Shown here in pieces: positions 20,435 through 33,200 of a DNA stretch of 43,106 nt; positions within the stretch are counted from its first letter, which is position 1; every line of letters begins with the position of its first letter. Location of the stretch: NCBI GenBank assembly GCA_003640385.1, contig RCAB01000514.1, forward strand, positions 1 to 43,106, given 5' to 3'. Origin of the DNA: Setaria digitata. Lineage: Eukaryota; Nematoda; Chromadorea; Rhabditida; Setariidae. The position numbers and the translations under genes are program-made. Under the pieces are notes generated by a model. The model was not told the origin of the DNA. It saw only the letters and a list, made by a program, of their open reading frames with translations, and made no database searches.

Positions 20435-23254
20435 ATGGTTGGTACTAAAAATTTATGGCGACTGTTAGTTGGATCAGGAAGCGATAATCATATGGCAATT
20501 CGGAAAAATTTTTATTCTGCTTGGATTAAATGTAAAGAGTAAGGTTATGTTGATGATAAACAAAATAAAGTAAAAAGGGAATAATATGAGACGGTTATTG
20601 TAAGTAGAATGTATTATTTAGCGCGTCCAGTGTACTGCTTCAAAATAAGCTAATGTATCTCTTAAATAATGGATTTACCATTACTTTAGTCCGGGGTATC
20701 GGTTCACTAGCGATTTAGAGTATATATTATCTAGTACTGAATGAATAAAACATATAATCATTGAATTAGTGTCAAATAGGAATAAATTATAAGTCGAAGT
20801 GCACTGTTTATTTTCAAGTAGATTGTGATAAACAATAAAAAGTTGTTCTAGAATAAACCAGCATACGGTAAAATTCTCTACAGAAGAACCTTATGAGTTT
20901 CTCGGAAGTTTAAGAAAATCGAATTTGTTATATGTTTCAACATTTTCCGATTTCGTTCCTAAAGACGTCTGAATAATTATTTTAAGTTCTGCTCAATTAT
21001 GTTATAATAATAAATTTTGAGTTTGTAGTTCGAGATAATGCGTTAATTACATCTTGCAGAATGTCCGAAGCGCAACAAGCTGGTGGTAGCAATAGCACCG
21101 ATGTAGAACGTCTCTTCACAAGGAGTGATATTCAAAGTTTGCTCAAACGTCTTACAGGATTGAATCTTGAAAAATTATTTAGGAATCGGCCAACTACTCA
21201 ACCTCAACGTGCACATTACGCTCTAATGACGGATGAAACATATCAGAGGGTGTCGTAGTTTCATGCATTAAATAGTGCATGTGCTTTATTTCTTTTTCTT
21301 TAACGGTAGTTTTCCATTGAAAGACTTTTTAAAATGCCAAGTTCTGGGATACTTTCATGATGTTTAGATCATCAGCCATTGTGTCATATACGGTTTCGTA
21401 CCAATTCTGCAATTGAAGGTCATAAATATCGTTTACACCACCTTAACTGACAGATATTTTAGTTAATCTCTTAATTCATAATGGAAAGTTATCCTATTAA
21501 ACATTAAAGATTTCGATTCGGTTCCTTCAACGTTACCAAGAAATGTAATTCTCTTATGTCGGGATTATTTCAGACATTGAAAAATATGAAAGAAATTGGT
21601 GCGAATTTCCTACAGTTTGTGCCAATACTAGAGCCGCGTTGTAGTACACCAATTATTCTAGCAAAGGATCCAGAAATTGAAGGATTCGATAACAGCAAAT
21701 ATATCTTCACAGACCTTTCGTTTGGTTTTGGAATTCAGGTGAAAGCATTTATTATTCTTTTTTTTTTTCTCAAATAACTCTTTTTTTTTAATCTCCGTTA
21801 GGTTAAGTATTACCTTCATTATAGGTGCGCGCAGTTGTTGTACGGGAAACAGATGGTACGTTACGTAGTGCAATACCAGAAGAACGAGATCGAATGTCAA
21901 GGGTTTACAAAGGTCATCCTTATCGACCTGTGTACGAACCACCATTGTTCAAGGATCCATATTTACAGGTATTTGATCATTAATTTCATAATAAATTTCA
22001 TTCATTCCATTGATAAATTATAGTTTGGAAGATCTGTACTGCATGATGTAATTACATACATTTCCTGTAGATAAAATGTTTGTTTAGATGGCATTGGACA
22101 GGGATGACCATGAACATGTCCTCGATTGGGCTTGCCATTATTATTTGCCAAATGACCCAGTCTTCATCAAGGTTAGAGCGAATTACGTTAGTCAAATATC
22201 TAATCATGTTTCATCAATCTACGTGTTAATTGGTTAAAGAATAGCAAATGGTTTGAAATATTTTATTCCTCTTTCGCAGTTCAGTATGCTAAACATTGTT
22301 GGCTGTTGCACTGCTGTATTGATTGTTGTAATTCTCTAAGATTAATTTGAGAAAAAATTCTCATTGCCATTGCTACAAAACTTTTCGTTAATGAAAATTC
22401 CGAGGAACATTGATAAATTTCAGCTTTGTCAGAGAATATTTGATCGTACAGTGGATGGTAATAAGTTTGCAAATTTGTACTCTACCAGGCATTTTGGACC
22501 TTTCGTCTTCTATCTTACGCTGAATAACAAATATGGGCCTTTGCTAAATCATTATGCAGCGGAGAAAAGGTGACTTTCCTACCGTTTTAAATTTCAGAAA
22601 GTTGTTTATTAATTTCTTTGTTTTTATTTTAGGACAGAGGATGCTGCAAATTTGATACGTCTAGTGAAGGCAATTTTTCCTGATGAATCATGGAATTGTC
22701 GGATGAAGGAAGCGAATGATTTGGAAGTGTTACAGGTATTGCTAAGATTACTGAAATTCCTTTTGTGAGATATTTTTCGAGCTCTCTTTGATTTATATCA
22801 AACGATTTCAATGATTTTTATATTTTTATAGCAATATGCGAAAGAAAATACGGACTATGAAGCCACAATTTATGATTTAATAAAAGCAATTAAGAAACAA
22901 CAAGAAATTAAAATTAGTGGAAGTGAAGTTAGCACTGGAACAGAAAACGTAAAAAGTGTAAGTGAGGTAAAGTGCTGCTTTCATTCTCTTTTTCTGGCGA
23001 TCAGTTTTGAAAAACCCTTGTATTCTTTCACCTTAAAATTTTTCGATGACAATGAAGCTGACAATTTGCAGCATACCTCGATAGTAGATAAGGAAAACTT
23101 TGCAAGTACGGAAGGACCACTTGGCGAAATGGCGAAAAGTTATGGCGTACGTGTGGTGCGCGGCTCATTTGAAGCTGTCGAACAGATGCAAAAATTGGAT
23201 GGAAAATTGCGCAGAGGACAAAATCGGCAGAAACCAAAAGATGACAGAAAATAG
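20435..23254 (+). CDS. mrps-22: Mitochondrial small ribosomal subunit protein mS22
   Basis: mS22 is a metazoan-specific component of the mitochondrial 28S subunit. Exons are 20435-20538, 21060-21249, 21574-21738, 21825-21968, 22088-22171, 22424-22569, 22633-22735, 22832-22966 and 23072-23254. They total 1254 nt, 417 aa, all phases consistent. The first exon (MVGTKNLWRLLVGSG..AIRKNFYSAW) is basic and hydroxylated with no acidic run, as a mitochondrial targeting peptide should be. It is missed if translation is started at the in-frame ATG at 21061. Family matches are clear: DIQSLLKRLTGLNLEKLF, the YIFTDLSFG strand, VVVRETDGTLRSAIPEERDR, STRHFGPFVFYL and EDAANLIRLV align with human MRPS22. The protein is somewhat longer than human (360 aa) because of a Lys/Glu-rich and RRGQNRQKP C-terminal tail. 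The TAG at 23252 faces the convergent SLC17 gene 612 bp away. Confidence 0.93.
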
Positions 23255-23866
23255 ATCCTTATGTTGTTATTTGCGAATATTATATGTAAACAAAATGTGT
23301 AATGCAAAAGAAATCGATGGTCAGACAACTACAAACCATTTAGCATTTATCGTAACAAAGCGAATGCTTGGTATTTATCAAAAGCAGTGCTTCCTTCTCA
23401 TTTTTCCATTTTTCACTGTTGTCTACAAATGGCACGTCTAAGTACATCTCATATATAAATTTTCGAACGGATTGGTACGTGTCTCGTAATGATATGACTG
23501 AATCAATTATGTAATACTGTCGATGGCAAATGAAATTCCTTTCCACATTTACGCTAAATCATTTCATATTGAAATGCACAATTTGATCATTTTACGAGGA
23601 TGAGAAGCAATTCGTTTAGTCCAGTGAATTTTTTTATATACAGATCATTAGACTTTTCCATCCGATTAATCGTTACTCTTTTGGGATTCCGCGCAATCGT
23701 CTGGATCATTTATATATGTCGAAAAGAAACTACTGATGTCTTTATCCTGATAAGGTATGAAGACATCTAATATCAAGATACAGGCACTGACTACTTTATC
23801 TCCACAGAAGTAAAAATAACGCATAAGTGCATTTCCAAATATTCGCTCAAAATAAATTACTCATTG
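23255..23866. other. Convergent 3' intergenic region
   Basis: The 612 bp hold the 3' UTRs of mrps-22 (+) and the SLC17 gene (-). Apparent ORFs on both strands here are short and lack splice or motif support. A plus-strand AATAAA lies near 23850. Confidence 0.6.
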
Positions 23867-26800
23867 TTAGATTACTTGTTTCACTGCTGCATAAGTCGCA
23901 TAGACGGCTGCTCCAGTAAAATTTAAAACTGCAGCTAGAATGAAAGCTGGCCACCAACGTCCTGATGACTCGACAACTAAGTGAGCGGTTAGTGGGCCAA
24001 CTGTAAGACCAGGTAAAGTTGCCTAAAACATTTTTCATTTTACTACAGAAGTGGATGAAAAAATTTAAAAAAATTTTGATATCTCAAAATATATAGAACT
24101 TCTCCATAACATCCTCTAGATTCTTCCAAAACTTTCTCATGAAACATTTATCTTTTGGAACTACGACAGGCTCTTTTTTTTCACACGTTATTGCACTGAT
24201 TTTATTTTCTTTTTGCATACTGAAAAGTATTTACAATAGTATTTGAGATAGCAAATGTTATGCCAGCATATTTTGGAGCAACATCTGCATGATTGCTTAA
24301 ATGACCTGCTGAATTCATTGCCAATGCTCCCATACTTAGAGAAATAAGCCTGAAATAATATGATTTTAAATACTGAAAGATTTGCATCAAGTTTCTAAAC
24401 ACATCGTGTCAGCTGCATTTTGAGAGCAGAATGAGATAAGGTTAAACTGCATAATTTTCTATTATCAGCCTAATGGACGCAAAACAAAGACCCATTAAAG
24501 TGCTTTAAGTAATCGAAATTTGAAATGCTCAATTCAGCTGGGAAGAAAGAAAAACCTTACAAGACAGCGAGAAAAAGATTTTTGACGAATGCGAAAGCAA
24601 TGAGTAATAGCGCCGGAATTATAAGGCCCAAAACAGTGACATAAATTCGTGCGCGAAGCAGTGTTACCTTCTTCGTATTAACCAAATCATCAACCAAATA
24701 ACCTGTTGCTAAAAGTATAGACGTTGATAACCACTGCATCTACGTTTTACATTTAATTTTACGTTTTACATTTTTTTACATTTAATGGTAAATAATTTGA
24801 GACATGCATCATATATTAAAAGGCATGCATCATATTATGTTCTGAGAAACAAAAATAATTCTGAATCAAAATTGGTGCAGAGAATAAACAAAAAACAAAA
24901 GAAATTTTTTTCTAATTACTAATTCTGTTAATTGACACGGTTGTAACAAATTTACAATGAATTACGGAGGAGTTTCATGAACCACAGAAACATTTCCGAA
25001 GTGCATGATTCTTCTTTCTTTTATTATTATTATTTTTTTTTTTAATAAAACGTACCTATACCACATAAACTATTAACAAAATATGGCAAAGCAGCCAACG
25101 TCACTGCCATATTATCCGCATGAAAAGCAACACGTAAATAAGTTGGGAGCCAATGCATAATTATATAAGCATTCCAATTCATGCAAAAATGAGCAAAATA
25201 AATCGCTATAAGTGGTGGCAGTGTTACAAATCGATTCCACCATCTTAATGGATTCCGCATCTGCAAAATCCATATTTTTCCCTGAAGAAAGTGAAAAACT
25301 TTTTTCTCCCCCTCTGTCTTTGAAAATTTATACCTGTTAGCAAAAATTAATAAAAATATTTCCCTTCAAATTACAGAGCTACATTTCATACGTAATATTC
25401 GAAATTTACATTTCAAAAAGAAAGAGAAAAAATCTTTTTCTTTCAAATCTTATGAATTTAAATTTTTTTTTATGAAAAATTATTCAAACAGAGACTTTTT
25501 GAAAGAGAAGATGATGATCGGTTGGTGGTTGCAAATGCATATCTGTTTTCGCCCATAAAATACACCAGTATAACCCAAATACACCAAGGGCATAAAATGG
25601 ATATTCCCATTTCAAATGGGGACAAACCTGAAAGTACTACAGTGCCATTTAAATGTTTCAGAAAGAATGAAATACATAATTCAAGTCACCATTTTGAAAT
25701 ATTCCTTAGAAATTTTTTATAATCAAATAAATTTAAGCAAAAACAAAAACGAAAACAAAAAAAAAAAAAAACATTCACAGCTGCTGCTAGCGTTTGGCCA
25801 ACTGCACCACCTGCAGCAAGAAATGAAAATGCAACTGAACGTTTTTGCAATGGTACAACTTGGGCAAGCACATGATACATTGTTGGAATACCTTGAAAAT
25901 CATTATATTAAGAGATAATCTTGAAACCGAAAAAAACTGATGTAACTTCTCCATAATTTTTTCTCATGAAAGCAAAATTTTTGGCTGTAAATTTCTGATA
26001 ACTTCTTCAAAAATTACCCAATCCTTCGCCTAAGCCTAATACAACTCGAGCAAAGATAAGCAAATGATATGATGAAGCAACAACTGGAACTAGCAAAGTA
26101 CTAATTGACCATAAGAGTACAACAAAGAATAGGAGAAATCGTCCGCCAAGTTGGGAGCAAGCACAACTGCTAACAATCTGAAATTTTAAATTTCAAAATT
26201 TGCATAATTTTTACTAGAGAAAGACAAAATTTGAATGAATGAATACATTTATAGCTGTTGATGATTTCGATTTAAAAGACTGCTAAAATTGTAAAACAAT
26301 GATAATTTCTTATAGAAAGGCTTTTACATGTAATATTATAGCATATTTTTATTACTGGAAGTAAAGGTTACTATTTTATATAGAAAAATGTTTAAGGTGA
26401 GATATAATAGAATAAAAGCCATAAACAAAAAGTTCCAAAGAAAATAACTCATAATTTCTTATTCATCTTATGATCTATGCAACGGGAAATGGGAAAATAG
26501 GAAAATGGTTAGTTCAAAGATAAAGACTAGGTCAGTATGTTAATCACAAAGGTCCACAGCATTCATCTATATTGGTTGCTATCCCAAAAAAAAAGTGGCA
26601 TAAAAGTAACTCTTTCATAGAAACAGAATTTAAGTCGAACTTAATGTAAAGGGGTCAAACGACGGACTGATCCCTTAATCACTACTAGAATTAAAGAAAT
26701 CAACTGCAAAAAAACCGCAATGGCAGTATTAATTCAACTAGAATGTAGCAAATCAAATAAAAATGAAGCAATCAAGGGATAAGAACAAAATTATCAACAG

Positions 26801-27879
26801 ATTTTTGTGCATATGTGTTTATTTTCCGTTTTCAGTAGTAAGCGTTATTTGTCGGATGTACTAATACCGTTAAAACATCACGAATCGAATGATTTTAAAA
26901 ATGAAAAATATAAAAAGATTGTGACGAAAAACAGTAAAGTATCAGTAGTTTCTCAATTTTCCTTTTTGTCATTCTGTTCTGGTTTCAATTCACAAATTGA
27001 CAAGAAAAAGCATGTAAATTAAGCTTAAATTTGTTATTGAAAAAGCATGTAAATTAAGCTTAAATTTGTTATTATAAGAAAATATGAATATACAAATGTG
27101 ATAATGTATACTTGTGAACTAATATAGCCAGCTGGAAAAGAACTCAAAATCCATCCTTGTTGAACCAAAGAGTAATCAAATTCTTCAGCTATATTACCGA
27201 TGGCAATTGGCATAATAACTCGATCAGCGCTGTTGATGAAATTTGCAACAACACAAAACAATATGACAATTCCATAACTTGTTTTCCACCACTTCCTTGA
27301 AATGTCCTTATAATTAGTGTTACTTAGAAAAAGGAAAATTCTTCATCTCAAGCAAAGAATTTTATTTTTTCCCTCGATGATATTTGTTTTCTGGAAAGTA
27401 ATATTATATTTTCTAGCGTAAACACCTATTAGAACATACCATATTCCCGAATTTCTTGATAAAAGTCCGCAATTTGAATGCCAAAATTGTTTGTTCTCAA
27501 ACCATTCTCTACCTACTTTTTAAATCGTTATTTGATGCACAATACTGACAGAATTATCATAATTTCTGCTTATTACGTGATGAACACGTAATGGAGACAT
27601 TATCTGCGCAAAAACAGATAGCTATCGTATATCAGAACCTTATCAACTCCGTAATAAATAAAAATATACGAAACCAAATAAATCGCTAAACAACATGGAA
27701 TCATCAAATTTCTTTCGTTTTTTGTTCAACAGATAAATCGAAATTATCACTTCAGATTATGCTAAAATTGGTAAAGGTAGTAATATCAGAAAAATTAACC
27801 TTTCAATTACTGATTGTTCTTGTTCAGATATAAGAATATGTGTGCTTTCCAAATTATCGCCTTTCCTTGAATCGTGCAT
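23867..27879 (-). CDS. SLC17-type major facilitator anion transporter
   Basis: Exons are 27879-27800, 27295-27112, 26177-26018, 25891-25779, 25627-25496, 25260-25078, 24739-24561, 24349-24235 and 24022-23867. They total 1302 nt, 433 aa, in phase. The fold reads as a 12-TM MFS. TM1 ends in SADRVIMPIAI, with the Asp-Arg pair common in SLC17/ANTR proteins. Next come GWILSSFPAGYISSQ, the short cytosolic LGGR loop, and RVVLGLGEGLGIPTMY in TM4. The middle loop is short, then HFCMNWNAYIIMHWLPTYL, which is the SLC17 NW..Y...WLPTY box. AGHLSNHADVAPKYAGITF and SNTIATLPGLTVGPLTAHL are the diagnostic late-TM SLC17 motif. The usual W.P..ER after TM4 reads VVPLQKR, so a key Trp and Glu are absent. The closest feel is SLC17A9/VNUT or the plant ANTR branch; the substrate is unknown. 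Exon 1 and its TTTCAAG acceptor are the weakest parts, and exon 7 may start at 24733. Confidence 0.85.
27004..27073. repeat. Perfect 35-bp tandem duplication
   Basis: Two identical adjacent 35-bp units lie at 27004-27038 and 27039-27073, beginning GAAAAAGCATGTAAATTAAG. They sit in intron 2 of the SLC17 gene, 38 bp from the exon 2 donor. The identity implies a recent duplication or an assembly artefact. Confidence 0.95.
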
Positions 27880-30085
27880 TGTTACTGCTACTTATAATAT
27901 GGCAATAATCCGACCACATTGACTATTTTCACAAATAATAAAAATTTTCTTTTTCCTCTGTTTTTCGTTTATTAAACAAGATAATGAAATAACCCTGAAA
28001 TAATTCAAACTATTAAACTGATGCTGCCTACTATACAAATTATAAAAATTGTAATTAATTTAAATGGCAGTAAGGGTATGCAAAAAAAAGACGGAAAGAA
28101 AAATACGGAAAATTTAAGGCTTCAGTTTATTCTCTTCAACTGATTAATTTATTTCTTCTGGAAAGGATAGTGCACAGGCAATTAGCAAAATGCATACCGA
28201 TGATTTAATGATTTAAGTTAGGCTTTGATATATCATTAAAAACTACAATATTATCACTGAAATTACCAATCCTTAATTAACCAAATTAACAAAATTAAAC
28301 AAAATTAAACAAACAAAATTAACCAGATTAACCAAATTATCAATTCAAATTACCAAAAATAAGAAATTTTATCACATTTTGCAATGTGACATTTAATATT
28401 CGCAAAAGTATGTGGTGCTCGTTTAATAGCCGTCTTCTTAATAAATTTTGAAAAATTTTGAAATAGAATTTTATTCCAAAAAAGGAAAATTCTAGTTATT
28501 AGTGATGCAAAACAAAAAGGAAAGAACGTGTACTGATTTCGAATAATGACGAGAAATAATGACAAAAATCACGAAGAAGAAGCTGCGAATATTTTTATAA
28601 AAAAAAGAAAAAGAAAAACAGAAAGCTATTCTGTAAAGCACAAGAATTTGACAACCAACGAAAAATTTCTGATTAACTTGAAATGAGCTAAAATTAATCA
28701 GACATACGCTGTGTTTGATTTGATATCAATTACGGTCGAAGCAATCACGAGCAATCACTCAAGTAAAATTACGGATTATCGACTGGCAGATAAACTAATG
28801 ATTAAATCATTCGTCTATCAGCTATATGATAATCTATAAAATACGATCGAAACGTGACTAGAACTGATCCGGCTAAGACATACCAATCAATTCCGTGTAC
28901 AGTAATTAAGGAGAATAATCACAGTTAATTATAAGAACAAGAAAGTAATTGTAATAATGGACAAAAATTTGCTTAATGTTTTAAATGGGTTTGTAACAAT
29001 AGTGGTAAAATAGCGCAAAAAAAAAAGTCAAGCATGAAACATAAAAGTTATTGAAAAAAATACACAAAATATAAAAAAAGATACTCCAGAAAAACAAAAT
29101 TTTTGGAAAATATTGCAACATAAAAGAAATCCAATTACAACAATGTAGTGATCATATAATCTGTAAATATTAGTGAATGGTTCGAAAGAAAATGAAGAAA
29201 AAAAAACACCAATTTTAAATCAATAATTCTATAAGCTAATGTAATTATCCTTCTTCTTCTTCTTGTCCTCATTCTGAGATTCTTACATATTTATTGAACC
29301 AACCATCAATACCATTAATACGAACTGTATAATTACTTTTATTATTCACTTAATATTGCGGTGATTTAAAATGGCAATTTTGATTGTCCTTCAATTAGTA
29401 CCGATACAGCACATGGGAAAGGCATAATTAGCTATGAAAATAATTCTAGATGATTTAATGGAACGGCTCATCGCAGAATGAGTCCCCTCTTCCGTAATGA
29501 AGAAATAAATGAATGGAATAAACAGAAAATGAAAGAAAATAATCCTAAAAAAAATATCTTCTTTACAATAGGAATAAAAACACAATATCGAGAGTTAAGT
29601 TCCATTTGATACTACTTTAAGATTATTTCATCAGGATATATCTAAATTTACGGGGCAGTAAGATTTACCACAAATATAAATCTCTTGCCCAATTTCTTTA
29701 CTTTTTTTTTCTTTTTTGAAATAATCCGCTAAATAGCAATGTTCACAAAACAGCGATAAGAAACTGAATTTCATCAACATGGTTAAAAATATACATATAC
29801 ACACGAGGATATTAGAAGCAGTGTTTGAATGTAGTTGGTAAATTAATAGAAGCAAATTAATCACATTTCATTCACAATTTTGATGGCACATTTCTTTGAC
29901 CAGTCTATTTATCCAACGTTAAATGCTATTATTTAGGATGCTATCGAGATATCTATAAATAATGTAATAAATTAAAGGGACCGATTCGCCACAAAATCAA
30001 TGCTGCTCAGTCACAACAATTGTGCATAACGTATAAAGAAAAAAGAATAAAAAATATGAAGAAATTACATTTGGAATAATTAGAA
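27880..30085. other. AT-rich intergenic desert
   Basis: No supported gene was found on either strand. Minus-strand frames at 28350-28565, 29391-29585 and 29631-29864 are Phe/Ile/Tyr-rich translations of AT-rich DNA without splice or motif context. A CTT run (TTCTTCTTCTTCTT) lies near 29250. Confidence 0.6.
28274..28345. repeat. AATTAAM-CAAA short tandem repeat
   Basis: About seven irregular copies of an 8-12 bp unit (AACAAAATTAA, AACCAAATTA) run in tandem in intergenic DNA. Confidence 0.75.
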
Positions 30086-30091
30086 TTTATT
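30086..30091 (-). terminator. Candidate poly(A) signal of algn-9
   Basis: AATAAA on the minus strand, about 130 bases downstream of the algn-9 stop codon. It is the first canonical hexamer I found there. Confidence 0.45.
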
Positions 30092-30220
30092 GTTAAAGCT
30101 GTTTCTAATTAACAACAAAGAACTGGGATGAATTAAATTAAACTGAAAGAAAGATGAAGCCTAGAGAAGTAAATTTGAAATATTAAGAAACAAAAAAAAA
30201 AAAAACCCATGTGTTAGTAT

Positions 30221-33200
30221 TTACACTGTTACATCATTATGAATGACATGAGTATGAATTCTTTCAAGGAGGTGATAATCACCATAAACATTGTTAGAAC
30301 CAGTTATAAATGGTATGTAAAATGCGCGATAAAATGGATGAGAATATGCCGACAGCAGAAATTTCTTCTTCACTACTGAACGCCAACTGCTTGTCTGTAA
30401 ATTATATGCAACAGTAGCAGAAATGTAATTGAAAAAAAAGGAATGAGAGAAATTATTTGAGTGTTTCTTACGGTTATCACTGATCCCAATACATCAGTTT
30501 TTACAGTTAAATTAAAAATCATAACAGTACCATATTCAGAACATACTTTCTGAAGCCATTAGAATATAATGATGAATAAAAATATAAATAATCATAAATA
30601 CATTGGATATAAATCATCACTGGATAATAAAAAGAGTTCCTTACTTGTGCTGCATAATTTGGCTCAAGGACAGTGGTATTTGGAGTTTCCAAGTCGACCA
30701 AAAAATCGCACTGATCAATATCAACATATCTGAAAAAAAAAAAAAAAAAAACGTCTTTTTAAGATATTGCAGTTGTGAAAACATGGGACAAATTAATTAG
30801 GCTACCATAACTAGTAAACATAATTACATCTACTGTATAGTATAGACGAATACGGACTAATTGAAAGAAATCTACCAAGACAACTAGCACATCACTTTAT
30901 CAAAATCACTCGTTGCTTAGTTTACCAATGCATAGTATTAACCCACAAATGAGCAATAGCATTACTTTAGTTGTTTGAAAGTTTCTCCTATAGTTTATTA
31001 CTATTCAGAGTTTCTCTCGCCAATACAATAACGAAGTGTCTAATTGGATTTTATGAAATGAAAATAAAAATTTGAACAGAAATTAAAAACTTCATTCAAG
31101 AAAGCAAGACACCAACCGACTGCTCTCCTCCTGATTAAGATTATTCATTTTAGTTGGTATGACACGCGTAATTTCAGGCAAAGGACCTTTCATATATGGT
31201 TTTGGTAGCAAACCGGCAAATTCACTTTTTATAAAATTCAGTTCCGCTATCAGCACTTGATTCTTACTGTTTTTTATACCAGAAGGCAGAAAGAAGGATG
31301 ACGGGAACCGATACCATTCCTTACCGATGCACAAATGTATCACTGTGGTATTCTGCAAATACAGCATTATTTACTGCAAAATGCACACTAAGATAACAAC
31401 TTTGAGATAACTAATAAACTATTAAAACTTGCTCTTGAAAGATTAGTATTGATTCACTTCAAAATAATTTCAAAAAATTCTTATATTAATAAAATTCAAT
31501 GCCCTGGATTTAAGTTCTCTATTCCTCAAAATGGAAAGAAATATTCTATTAATAGAACAACTTACATCTTCACTACTATATAATTCATTTCGAATACTGT
31601 AATCAACCATACGTTCATTGAGTGCTCTATAAACTTCTACTGGAGAGAAGAAATTCCGATAAAGTGCGGCCGATCGAGAAACTGATAGTACCGAAAAAAT
31701 CAACAAACATCCAAAAACGCATGTCCGCCAAAAGTTTCGTGATCCCCCTCCAAGTATAAAGACACCAATCCTGAAATAATGGCAGTCGAAAATAGTTCAG
31801 AATAAAAAGTGAAAAAGGAAATAAATCGAAGAGGAAAGAAAAAAAAACTTGCCGAGGTAAAGCATCAAGCGTAACTGCAGCCAAAATAGCTAGAAGAGGG
31901 TAAATTGGAAATAAAAATCGTTCTTCTTTATGGGGCTGCCAGAAAAATATTCCAAGCCACAGTACTACTGACAGAAAAATAAAAAAGACTGGTAAGAAGC
32001 GCCTCCAATAAATAAATGACATCTCTGTAAAAATAAACCTTAACCGTAATTCATTTCAAAAAAGAAGATGAACTCAATCCATATTTGCATAAAGAGTACT
32101 GATAAGAAACATGTTTACGTGAAATGAAAGAGGAATGAATCTATACACTTCCGACATTTTATACAAAACTCGAACTGGTCATGTTAGAAAAACACAAAAA
32201 CAAAAATTAATAATTAAAGAAACCAATCGATAAAATTAAAATGATCAAGACCTCGAGCTACGGAATGTACTAGTTGTCGAGAAGAACGTGCCCGAACATA
32301 AGCCAATCCAGCAAACGGCACAGCTAACGGGAACAAAAAAACAACGATATTCCAATTAAGTAATAAATTTTTGATGTAAAATTTTATATCTTCAACACCA
32401 TACAAATTTGGCCCATATGGCGAAAATACATTATAGAGAACGATGTTCAACGGAGCCTAGAAATAATGAAAAAGAATAAGAGATTTGTATTTTATAGAAT
32501 GCTTTAAATATGGATAAATTTTAAAATGGGAATTTGAAAAGCACGAAAACAATTATCTGAAATTATCACAGTACACACCACTACATACATTCGAATGAAT
32601 ATTTGCAGGTGAAAAAACTTATTTTAGTGAGATATGTTGGGACTTAAGAAAACAAAAATATTAAAGTATGAAAAAATAGATCCCTTATACCTAAGGAAAA
32701 AAAAAACTAACTCGCTAAAACAGATTTTTTTAAATTTTTTACAAAACGATTCATTCATATATTTTCGTTTATGGCTATACCCATTATGGCTGAATCTTTT
32801 TATAATCTCAGAATAGTCGATAAACTCACTAGAACAATATGTCCAAAGTAATAGGAATCCACGATTACCAGAGCTGCGATAATTGCTGCACCAGAAATCA
32901 ATGCATAGTTACAAAACATAAAAGCTAATTCACGAGGTTGAACTATTAGCATTTCAAGCACAATCGGTAAGCCGAGAAGAGCTGCAAATGGCCAACTAAC
33001 CAATGCACTCAATGCAGTAAACGATATTGCCAAGAACCTAAAAAAAGAACTTGCACATTTTATGAAGAACAAAAAGTGTAACTTATATCTATTGACAGGA
33101 ACAATACATTAAATCCATTTAAAATTCAAAGCTGCCAAACTTTTCCTAAAATACTGCTGATATATGAATTCAAAATCACCGTATCTCGCAACACATAATT

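Noticed and set aside
31566..31849. Reading 31627-32022 as one continuous algn-9 exon
   Set aside because: The through-frame after DALPRQ turns into non-homologous sequence (DWCLYTWRG...) and then stops, while the shifted frame matches ALG9.
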